Assembly: GCA_947492235.1 (NCBI GenBank)
Contig: CANLLZ010000001.1
Span: forward strand, 1,240,001 to 1,304,000
Origin: an uncultured Altererythrobacter sp.
GTDB taxonomy: Bacteria; Pseudomonadota; Alphaproteobacteria; Sphingomonadales; Sphingomonadaceae
Length of the DNA: 64,000 bases
Reading direction: 5' to 3'
The notes below the pieces were generated by a model. That model had not been told where the DNA came from and did no database searches. It worked only from the letters and a program-made list of their open reading frames with translations. Position 1 is the first letter of the stretch; each line of letters opens with the position of its first letter. Position numbers and translations under genes: made by a program. Positions 58,661 to 64,000 of this stretch are shown here, piece after piece.

Positions 58661-58693
58661 AAAACGGGCGCGTCACCGGATGGTGCGCGCCCG
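58661..58693 (-). terminator. Intrinsic terminator downstream of nhaA
   Basis: On the minus strand a hairpin forms from CGGGCGCGCACC (58693-58682) and GGTGACGCGCCCG (58677-58665) with loop ATCC and one bulged base, followed by TTTT (58664-58661). It lies 28 bases past the nhaA stop and 22 bases before the recN start. It would end nhaA transcription and separate it from the recN unit, which therefore needs its own promoter or readthrough. Confidence 0.7.
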
Positions 58694-58720
58694 CTGGTCT
58701 TTTATCCAGAAAAGAGCGGT

Positions 58721-59956
58721 CTAATAGGCGACCGCGCCCTTCTCCGGACTGTCATCGGCATCCGCCTGAGAGGTCCCTTCCTTCGGCCCCTCCTTCGGCA
58801 AAGTGGCTTTCAGCAGAAAATATCCCGCCACCGCTGCGATGGTCGAACCGGCCAGAACGCCCAGCTTGACGGCGTCGACCTGCTCCGCGCTGGCAAAGGC
58901 GAGGTTGCCGATAAACAGGCTCATGGTGAAGCCGATCGCTGCAAACAGCGAGACCGCATGAACCTGCCGCCAGCTGACATTCTCCGGCAGGCTGGCAATG
59001 CCCGCCTTCACCGCCAGCCAGCCAAAGCCGAACACGCCCAGTTGCTTGCCGATCAGCAGACCCAGAGCGATGCCCAGCGGCAGCGGCTCCAGCAGGTCTG
59101 CCGGGTCCAGCCCGATCAGGCCCACACCGGCATTGGCGAAGCCGAAAATCGGAATGACAAGGAACGCCACCCACGGATGCAGCGCGTGCTCCATCCGCTC
59201 CAGCGGGCGCTCTCCGTTGTTCGCCACCATCGGCACCGTCGCCGCCGCGGCAACACCGGCCAGCGTCGCATGGACCCCCGATTTGAGCACGAACACCCAC
59301 ATCACGATGGCGAGCAGCACATAGGGGATGGAGGACGCGACCTTCATCCGTCCGAAAACCATCATGATGGCCAGAACCACGCCGCCTGCGCCCAGCATGT
59401 TCATGTCGATCGTGCCAGAGTAGAACAGGGCGATGATGGTGATCGCGCCGATATCGTCGATGATTGCGATGGCCAGCAGCAGAGCCTTCAGCGCCACCGG
59501 CACACGCGGGCCGAGCAGCGCAAGGATACCCAGCGCGAAGGCAATGTCCGTCGCCGCCGGAATGGCCCAGCCCGCCTGATTGGCAGGCTCCCCGCTATTG
59601 ATGATAAGGAACACCAGCGCAGGCAGCGCCATTCCGCCAATCGCGGCGGAAAGCGGCAGCGAGGCCTTGCTCCAGCTGGACAGCTGCCCGCCCAGAATTT
59701 CGCGCTTCACTTCCAGCCCGACGAGGAAGAAAAACACCGCCATCAGCCCGTCATTGATCCACAGCAGCAACGGCTTGTCGATCACGGCAGACCCAATCCC
59801 GGCGATCACCTGCGTATCCAGCGCGGCGATATAGGCCCCTGCCAGCGGGCTGTTCGCCACGACGAGCGCCAGCAAGGCGGCGCAGATCAGGACGATGCCG
59901 CCCGCGCTTTCTTTCTTGAGAAAATCCTGCAGCGCAGGGACAATCGCCTTAATCAT
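58721..59956 (-). CDS. nhaA: Na+/H+ antiporter NhaA
   Basis: 411 residues, about 12 membrane helices. The N-terminus MIKAIVPALQDFLKKESAGG is the family start. AIPAATDIAFALGILALLG and AIAIIDDIGAITIIALF contain the helix IV and V residues, with the paired aspartates (DD) that bind Na+/H+. A charged C-terminal tail (LPKEGPKEGTSQADADDSPE) is cytoplasmic. It exchanges one Na+ for two protons. The ATG at 59956 overlaps the stop of a 35-codon ORF as ATGA (see that entry). Confidence 0.95.
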   Translation of the reverse strand: MIKAIVPALQDFLKKESAGGIVLICAALLALVVANSPLAGAYIAALDTQVIAGIGSAVIDKPLLLWINDGLMAVFFFLVGLEVKREILGGQLSSWSKASLPLSAAIGGMALPALVFLIINSGEPANQAGWAIPAATDIAFALGILALLGPRVPVALKALLLAIAIIDDIGAITIIALFYSGTIDMNMLGAGGVVLAIMMVFGRMKVASSIPYVLLAIVMWVFVLKSGVHATLAGVAAAATVPMVANNGERPLERMEHALHPWVAFLVIPIFGFANAGVGLIGLDPADLLEPLPLGIALGLLIGKQLGVFGFGWLAVKAGIASLPENVSWRQVHAVSLFAAIGFTMSLFIGNLAFASAEQVDAVKLGVLAGSTIAAVAGYFLLKATLPKEGPKEGTSQADADDSPEKGAVAY

Positions 59957-60060
59957 CGCTCGCCTCCCGCGCGCAGCTCGAGGGCGGCAAGGGCGGAATT
60001 GGCCAGGGGATCGGCCGGGTAGAACTGTCTGGTCGCCACAATCACGGCAGGCTCCTTCAT
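59953..60060 (-). CDS. Possible small ORF (35 residues) coupled to nhaA
   Basis: Within the 321-base gap between bamD and nhaA, an ATG at 60060 opens MKEPAVIVATRQFYPADPLA and ends at a TGA that overlaps the nhaA ATG (ATGA). Nearly all third positions are G or C, as in the real genes here, and it is placed exactly like a leader peptide or small partner of nhaA. There is no good ribosome binding site before the ATG, and no family is recognised. It could equally be a remnant of a larger gene. Confidence 0.3.
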   Translation of the reverse strand: MKEPAVIVATRQFYPADPLANSALAALELRAGGER

Positions 60061-60066
60061 CGAAAT

Positions 60067-60219
60067 TCATCGATCGGATTGCCCGGTTTCAAGTGATGCG
60101 GCGGGTTCGGGAATGGCGAGCCAGTCGCGCCCCGTATTCAGCCATCGCACCGGCAATCCGATGCGGTCCGACATCACAGACGCGCGCAGCGCATCTGCCA
60201 GAGGGGCCCGGTCCCGCAC
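60067..60219 (-). other. Coding-like stretch between bamD and nhaA, possible small ORF or gene remnant
   Basis: A second open frame on the same strand reads, from a GTG at 60219, VRDRAPLADALRASVMSDRI and continues to a TGA at 60067, giving 50 codons with normal high-GC3 codon use; an ATG start at 60174 gives 35. The frame stays open upstream into bamD. The ribosome-binding GGAGG is too close to the GTG to be ideal. The two coding-like stretches in different frames could be remnants of a frameshifted gene. Nothing else is seen in this gap. Confidence 0.25.
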
Positions 60220-60277
60220 CCCTCCAATGCCACAAAGCGAATTGGGTTCCCGACGACGCGCGGGAAATCGGCTCTGC

Positions 60278-61072
60278 CTAGCTAACCGTCACACCGGCGG
60301 CGTGGCGATTGATCAGGTCATACGCCTTGTCGTACCATTCGGAGCCCGGATAGTTCGCGCCCAGCACAGCGGCGTATTTCTTCGCTTCTACCGGCACGCC
60401 CAGCGCCAGGCTGGTCTCGGTCAGGCGATACAGAGCCTCTGCCGCGTGGCTGGTGGTCTGGTAGTTCTCCAGCACGTTCTGGAACCGGATCTGCGCCGCC
60501 AGCCACTTCCCGGTCTTCTGATAGAACCGGCCGATCTCCATTTCCTTGCCGCCCAGATGGTCGTTCACCAGATCGATCTTCAGACGCGCATCGGCGGCAT
60601 ATTGCGTGGTGGGATAGCGACGCTGCACATCGTTGAGCGCGGCCAGCGCCTGCTCGGTCGTCTTCTGGTCACGGTGCACATCACTGATCTGCTCGTAATA
60701 GCTGAGCGCGATCAGGTAATAGGCGTAGGGCGCATCCTTGTTGCCCGGATGGATCGTCAGGAAACGCTGCGCGCTCTGGATCGCCTTCGTGTAGTTCTGG
60801 CCGACATAATAGCTGAACGCGCTCATCAGCTGCGCGCGTCGTGCCCACGGGCTGTAGGGGTGCTGACGCTCGACCTCGTCAAACAGAGGAGCAGCAACGC
60901 GCGCATTGCCCGCATCCAGCCGCATCTTCGCATTTGCGTAAAGCGTTTCCACATCGCGGGCGATATAGGCCGTATCGCGGGCATCCCCGCCCCCGCCCAG
61001 CGAGGCACAGGCGGTGAGGGAAAGAGCCAGAACACTGGCACCAAGGGCGTTACGGATCTGTTTTGTCGACAT
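60278..61072 (-). CDS. bamD: Outer membrane protein assembly factor BamD
   Basis: 264 residues. A lipoprotein signal peptide ends at LSLTACASL. Five TPR-like helical repeats follow: AKMRLDAGNARVAAPLFDEV, HPYSPWARRAQLMSAFSYYV, TIHPGNKDAPYAYYLIALSY, RRYPTTQYAADARLKIDLV and NYQTTSHAAEALYRLTET, the pattern of BamD/ComL. It is an essential part of the BAM complex inserting beta-barrel proteins. In many alphaproteobacteria bamD directly precedes recN; here nhaA lies between. Confidence 0.95.
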   Translation of the reverse strand: MSTKQIRNALGASVLALSLTACASLGGGGDARDTAYIARDVETLYANAKMRLDAGNARVAAPLFDEVERQHPYSPWARRAQLMSAFSYYVGQNYTKAIQSAQRFLTIHPGNKDAPYAYYLIALSYYEQISDVHRDQKTTEQALAALNDVQRRYPTTQYAADARLKIDLVNDHLGGKEMEIGRFYQKTGKWLAAQIRFQNVLENYQTTSHAAEALYRLTETSLALGVPVEAKKYAAVLGANYPGSEWYDKAYDLINRHAAGVTVS

Positions 61073-61318
61073 GGCTGCAGCCTATAGCCAGCGCCCGCGT
61101 GAACGCCAAGTGAAAGGAAAGGGGTTTTGCGGCGGGTTGGGGATTGGAGCAGGTTTGCGTCTGATTGGGCCCAACCCGCAGAAGTTGCGGTCCATCATTG
61201 TCGGATTTGTTCGCTGAACCGCGACTTGTAGAGACAAGTCCGCTTCGCACCCACATGTTTGAAAACTGGCCAGTGGGATTGAAGCTCATAGTCGAACCCA
61301 AGGCAGCAGCTCTATCGC

Positions 61319-61849
61319 TTATCGAGACAAACGCCGTTTGATCCTGCTGAGTGCCTGCGGGGTGATGCCGATATAGGCCGCCAGATCGGCTTGGCTAATC
61401 CTCCCAGCGATTTCAGGCATGTCTCGCATCATAAGCTCGTAGCGGTCTTCAGCTGAAAGGCTAAGCAATTGATACTCGCGCTGTTCCTTGCGCTTTCCAT
61501 AAACTGAGAGGAAACCGATCAGCGCATTCGCCAGCGAAATGTCAGTTTGAGCCGCGTTCGCCAAAACCTCGTACGGCAATGCTACCACCAGAGTGGCTTC
61601 GCTAGCGACCAGGCTAAACGTACAGGGATCGCCATCAACAAGGGCAACCATGCTGCCGATAATCGAACCCTCGGCAAGGAAGGATTTGATGTGCTCCTTG
61701 CCATCGGCGCGAATGTAGTACGCTTTTAGCAGACCGGATTTGACGAAGTAGACATTCGAAGCGTGGTCCCCCTGCATGAAAGCATGGTCACCAACTCCAA
61801 GCGCAATTTCTCGTCCATTGCTGACGACAAGCTGCTGAAATTGCGACAA
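61319..61849 (-). CDS. Crp/Fnr-type transcription regulator (TTG start)
   Basis: 176 residues. An N-terminal cyclic-nucleotide-binding-type beta barrel (YFVKSGLLKAYYIRADGKEH, FLAEGSIIGSMVALVDG) is followed by a dimerisation helix and a C-terminal helix-turn-helix (SQADLAAYIGITPQALSRIK). It lacks Fnr-type N-terminal cysteines and the typical cAMP phosphate cassette, so the signal is unknown. The start must be TTG at 61849: it has GAGG 5 bases upstream and an in-frame stop lies shortly before it. It is divergent from an SDR/VTT operon across 51 bases and probably controls it and itself. Codon use is less GC-rich than average here. Confidence 0.85.
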   Translation of the reverse strand: MSQFQQLVVSNGREIALGVGDHAFMQGDHASNVYFVKSGLLKAYYIRADGKEHIKSFLAEGSIIGSMVALVDGDPCTFSLVASEATLVVALPYEVLANAAQTDISLANALIGFLSVYGKRKEQREYQLLSLSAEDRYELMMRDMPEIAGRISQADLAAYIGITPQALSRIKRRLSR

Positions 61850-61900
61850 ATGAACCTCGGTTAATTACGGCGCGCGACGCTTCGGCAATACCCTAGCGCC
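61850..61900. promoter_or_regulatory. Divergent promoter region between Crp-type regulator and SDR gene
   Basis: Only 51 bases separate the two divergent start codons, so both promoters and any operator must sit here or reach into the genes. The sequence contains an AT-rich core around GGTTAATTACGG (61860-61871) with the short palindrome TTAATTA. I see no classic Crp (TGTGA-N6-TCACA) or Fnr (TTGAT-N4-ATCAA) site. Autoregulation is inference from the layout. Confidence 0.4.
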
Positions 61901-62638
61901 ATGAAACTCGAAAACAAAACCATCGTCCTAACGGGGGGCAGCTCTGGAGTGGGGCTCGACCTGTTGCGCGCGCTTGGCGCATCCAACGCTATCATCAACC
62001 TTTCGCGCCGAGCTCCCCCGGAAGATGCGGTGCATTTATCGCCTCGATCTACCCATATTGCGACCAATTTGGCCGATGCGGAAAGCGTGCATAGGGCCAT
62101 CGAGGCGATCACCCACTCTTGTCCGGATGGGGTTGATGGGCTGATCAATTGCGCGGCTGTGCAATTCTTGCCCAAATTCACGGACACCGATTTTGATCCC
62201 TCCAGCATCGCGACAGAAATTGCGATCAATCTCACCAGTCCAGCTCAGCTGATCCACGGTTTGCTAGGTCATCTGCGCATGCCGCCTGAGAGTTTCATCC
62301 TCAACGTCAATTCCGGCCTCGGTCTCGTGCCAAAAGCCGAATCAGCGGTTTATTGCGCCACCAAAGGCGGGCTCGACAATCTGTCTCGTGGTTTGCGAGC
62401 GCAACTGAACGACACCAATATACGGGTTCAGCAGGCCTTCCTGCCCCTGGTGGACACGCCGATGACCACTGGACACGGAAGCGGCAAGCTCTCGCCGCAA
62501 GAAGTCGCGCGTCAGATCATTCGCGGTATCGAACGCGGTACGCCTGACAATGATATTGGCAAAGCCAGATTGCTTCGCGTCATCAACCGCCTCTCTCCCT
62601 CAATTGCCAACGCAATCATGCAAAAAGGTGACTCATGA
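61901..62638 (+). CDS. SDR family oxidoreductase (DltE-like)
   Basis: 245 residues. Cofactor loop VLTGGSSGVGLDLLRAL, GLINCAAVQFLPKF as the NNAG equivalent, serine in NVNSGLGLVP and the catalytic YCATKGGLDNLSRG. Layout and the VPKAESAVYCATKG block resemble DltE-type SDRs. Substrate unknown. Its stop overlaps the next ATG as ATGA. The DNA is visibly less GC-rich than most of the window. Divergently controlled with the Crp-type regulator. Confidence 0.85.
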   Translation: MKLENKTIVLTGGSSGVGLDLLRALGASNAIINLSRRAPPEDAVHLSPRSTHIATNLADAESVHRAIEAITHSCPDGVDGLINCAAVQFLPKFTDTDFDPSSIATEIAINLTSPAQLIHGLLGHLRMPPESFILNVNSGLGLVPKAESAVYCATKGGLDNLSRGLRAQLNDTNIRVQQAFLPLVDTPMTTGHGSGKLSPQEVARQIIRGIERGTPDNDIGKARLLRVINRLSPSIANAIMQKGDS

Positions 62639-63303
62639 AAACTCTGCTCAAAGTCATGTTGACCATAGCTGCGATTTTCGCATCCACCTTCATTCTGGGC
62701 CGTGTGTTTGGGATCCTGACTGAGGATAATGTCCGAGCATGGCTGGAGATTGCGAGCACTCTTTCTGCGCTTACGGTGATCGCCGTGGTTGTAGGCCTTC
62801 TCGCCATCGACCTTTTCGTCGCAGTGCCGACACTTACCATTGTCATACTGGGGAGCTATTTTCTCGGATTCGAGATGGGCTTCGCGGCAGCCATTGCCGG
62901 CTCGGCAGTCGCGGCATTTGGCGGCTATTCTATTTGCAAAAGGTGGGGCGAGACCGCGCTTGCCAAAGTGATCCGAGATGAAAACCAACGCGCAGAAATG
63001 CGCGACGCATTCACGTCCCATGGACCCGGCATGATTATGCTTTCCCGCGCGGCTCCAATCCTGCCCGAAGTAACTGCCTGTATGGCCGGGATGACTCGGA
63101 TGCCTTTGCTGCGCTTTGCCATATTCTGGCTAGTGGGAACATTGCCCTATATGGGGATCGCCGCCTACGCAGGCTCCGTCAGCACTTTGGACGATCCGCG
63201 CCCGGCCATCTTTGCCGCCTTGGGGCTCTATTCAGTGATGTGGAGTGGCTGGTTCATCTATCGCAAATTCTCGACAAAGGGCGGAACGCAGCTGCTTGTT
63301 TGA
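62635..63303 (+). CDS. VTT domain (DedA/TVP38-like) membrane protein
   Basis: 222 residues, about five membrane segments: LLKVMLTIAAIFASTFILG, TLSALTVIAVVVGLLAIDLF, VPTLTIVILGSYFLGFEMGF, MPLLRFAIFWLVGTLPYMGI and PAIFAALGLYSVMWSGWFIY. Between them the conserved VTT blocks FGGYSICKRWGE and GPGMIMLSRAAPILPEVTA (the re-entrant proline region) are visible. Family members act as lipid flippases/scramblases or are linked to membrane-potential homeostasis. Translationally coupled to the SDR gene; the pair suggests a lipid-related redox step. Confidence 0.85.
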   Translation: MKTLLKVMLTIAAIFASTFILGRVFGILTEDNVRAWLEIASTLSALTVIAVVVGLLAIDLFVAVPTLTIVILGSYFLGFEMGFAAAIAGSAVAAFGGYSICKRWGETALAKVIRDENQRAEMRDAFTSHGPGMIMLSRAAPILPEVTACMAGMTRMPLLRFAIFWLVGTLPYMGIAAYAGSVSTLDDPRPAIFAALGLYSVMWSGWFIYRKFSTKGGTQLLV

Positions 63304-63504
63304 GCCGGTCCATAATGGCGCGTCCGCCCCACAATAATTTTTCCAACACTTCCAGAACGAAAACACCCCTCTGCCCTTGAAAAACCGCCAACAATCCGCC
63401 CATCACTGGTAGTAGTGGCAGTTCCGTGCCAGCCCCCCTACAGACTAAGCCCCTAACCTAGGTCCAATCCTCGCAGCACAACTCGCAGCAAAGGGCGCGC
63501 GCTT

Positions 63505-63879
63505 ATGGCAGACAAACCCGATTCCGGCCCGATCATCGATCCCGCAGCCCAGTTCAACACCATGCTGGCCGAATGGGAGAAGATGACCAACTCGATCAGC
63601 GAGAGCATCACGGGCACGAAGGAATTCAGCCAGGCGGTCAACCAGTCCAACGCCATGCAGATGCAGATGCGCGCGCAAATCCAGAAGGCGATGGGCAAGG
63701 CGCTGGAAGTGGCGAACCTGCCGAGCCGCGAGGATATTATCACACTGGGCGAGCGATTGGGTGCGATCGAAACGCAGTTGGCCAGGATAGAGGCCGTGAT
63801 CAGGACCGATCTGAAGTCAGCGTCCAAGAAAGCCAAGAAGAGCCCCAAGCGGACCCGCAAGCCCCCTGAAGCCGAATGA
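63505..63879 (+). CDS. Short PhaE-like PHA synthase partner / phasin-like protein
   Basis: 124 residues, nearly all helical. The N-terminus is PAAQFNTMLAEWEKMTNSIS, the middle is QMQMRAQIQKAMGKALEVAN, and the segment NLPSREDIITLGERLGAIET resembles the C-terminal helix of PhaE, the small subunit of class III PHA synthases, which is normally more than twice as long. The tail is Lys-rich (KKAKKSPKRTRKPPEAE). Its stop overlaps the next ATG (ATGA), so it is coupled to the PHA synthase gene. It may activate the synthase or coat granules. Confidence 0.65.
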   Translation: MADKPDSGPIIDPAAQFNTMLAEWEKMTNSISESITGTKEFSQAVNQSNAMQMQMRAQIQKAMGKALEVANLPSREDIITLGERLGAIETQLARIEAVIRTDLKSASKKAKKSPKRTRKPPEAE

Positions 63880-64000
63880 GCGAGACCGACACGCAGGCGT
63901 TCCCGCTCGGCCCTGACGCTCTGGCCGAAGCGACCAAACGTTTCGAGCGGATGATGCAGCGCAATATCAAGGGGCTGGAATACATCCAGTCGCCTGCGCC
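63876..64000 (+). CDS. phaC: Polyhydroxyalkanoate synthase, N-terminus (cut by window edge)
   Basis: Only the first 41 residues are present, MSETDTQAFPLGPDALAEAT onward to KGLEYIQSPAP, in frame to the window end. The helical N-terminus followed by a LEYIQSPAP-type segment, and the preceding PhaE-like gene, fit a PHA synthase of the alpha/beta hydrolase fold that polymerises 3-hydroxyacyl-CoA. The catalytic lipase-box cysteine would lie beyond the window, so the assignment rests on context. Confidence 0.55.
   Translation, partial: MSETDTQAFPLGPDALAEATKRFERMMQRNIKGLEYIQSPA

Noticed and set aside
61223-61240. Perfect 7-bp hairpin GACTTGT-AGAG-ACAAGTC between bamD and the Crp-type regulator
   Set aside because: No T-run follows on either strand, so it is not an intrinsic terminator, and there is no other evidence of function. 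The 246-base gap otherwise shows nothing I can defend.

Overview
The window is GC-rich, densely packed bacterial chromosome. Its gene content and order point to an alphaproteobacterium of the Sphingomonadales, most likely the Erythrobacteraceae. Supporting signs are the exosortase-A-associated hydrolase pair at the left edge, the lolC-lolD upstream of dnaE arrangement, the bamD/recN/ligA neighbourhood, succinate dehydrogenase in the order sdhC-sdhD-sdhA, ETF-ubiquinone oxidoreductase, and a class of PHA genes at the right edge. I see no rRNA, tRNA, CRISPR array, prophage or insertion sequence. About 62 protein-coding genes are supported; most are housekeeping genes in short operons with 1-4 base stop/start overlaps.

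Layout. 1-1695 (+) is the tail of an exosortase A (XrtA/PEP-CTERM) locus: an acyl carrier protein cut by the window edge and two alpha/beta hydrolases. 1702-9795 (-) is a leftward run: ETF-QO, ispE, N-formylglutamate amidohydrolase-like protein, ilvD, a lipoprotein, NAD(P)HX repair enzyme and an Fe-S RNA m5U methyltransferase. 9922-14664 (+) holds a degenerate uracil-DNA-glycosylase-fold protein, a Slt-type lytic transglycosylase, moaB, a radical SAM protein and a 56-residue ORF, with an inverted-repeat element at 13092-13267. 14740-24389 (-) holds a DUF1330 protein, an acyl-CoA ligase, dnaE, several small proteins, glutathione peroxidase and lolD/lolC. 24579-27232 (+) has purF, an SDR and a PilZ protein. 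27251-35284 (-) has an esterase/beta-lactamase-fold enzyme, cfa, a photolyase, a membrane hydrolase and korA/korB.

35456-36891 (+) has an HSL-type hydrolase and rppH; 36898-42068 (-) has a TPR protein, rsmB, guaB, an M28 peptidase and 3-hydroxybutyrate dehydrogenase; 42181-43603 (+) has a zinc metallopeptidase and a secreted protein; 43637-45064 (-) is creD; 45177-45824 (+) a periplasmic cyclophilin; 45826-50020 (-) a DCC protein, a saccharopine-dehydrogenase-like protein and sdhA/D/C without sdhB. 50209-51851 (+) has an SDR and prmA; 51862-53022 (-) a class A beta-lactamase-like protein; 53143-53826 (+) an SDR; 53829-61072 (-) a CinA-like protein, ligA, an AT-richer lipoprotein, recN, nhaA and bamD. 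61319-63303 is a lower-GC cassette with a Crp/Fnr-type regulator divergent from an SDR and a VTT membrane protein. The right end (63505-64000, +) starts a polyhydroxyalkanoate (PHA) unit: a short PhaE-like protein and the N-terminus of a PHA synthase.

No large undescribed system is obvious. The loci I would look at first are the Crp-SDR-VTT cassette, the UDG-fold protein with no recognisable catalytic motif, the AT-rich lipoprotein lodged between recN and ligA, the coding-like but unannotated stretch between bamD and nhaA, and the short PhaE-like partner of the PHA synthase. Three dispersed-repeat-like inverted elements (13092-13267, 15213-15290, 31233-31326) are also visible.
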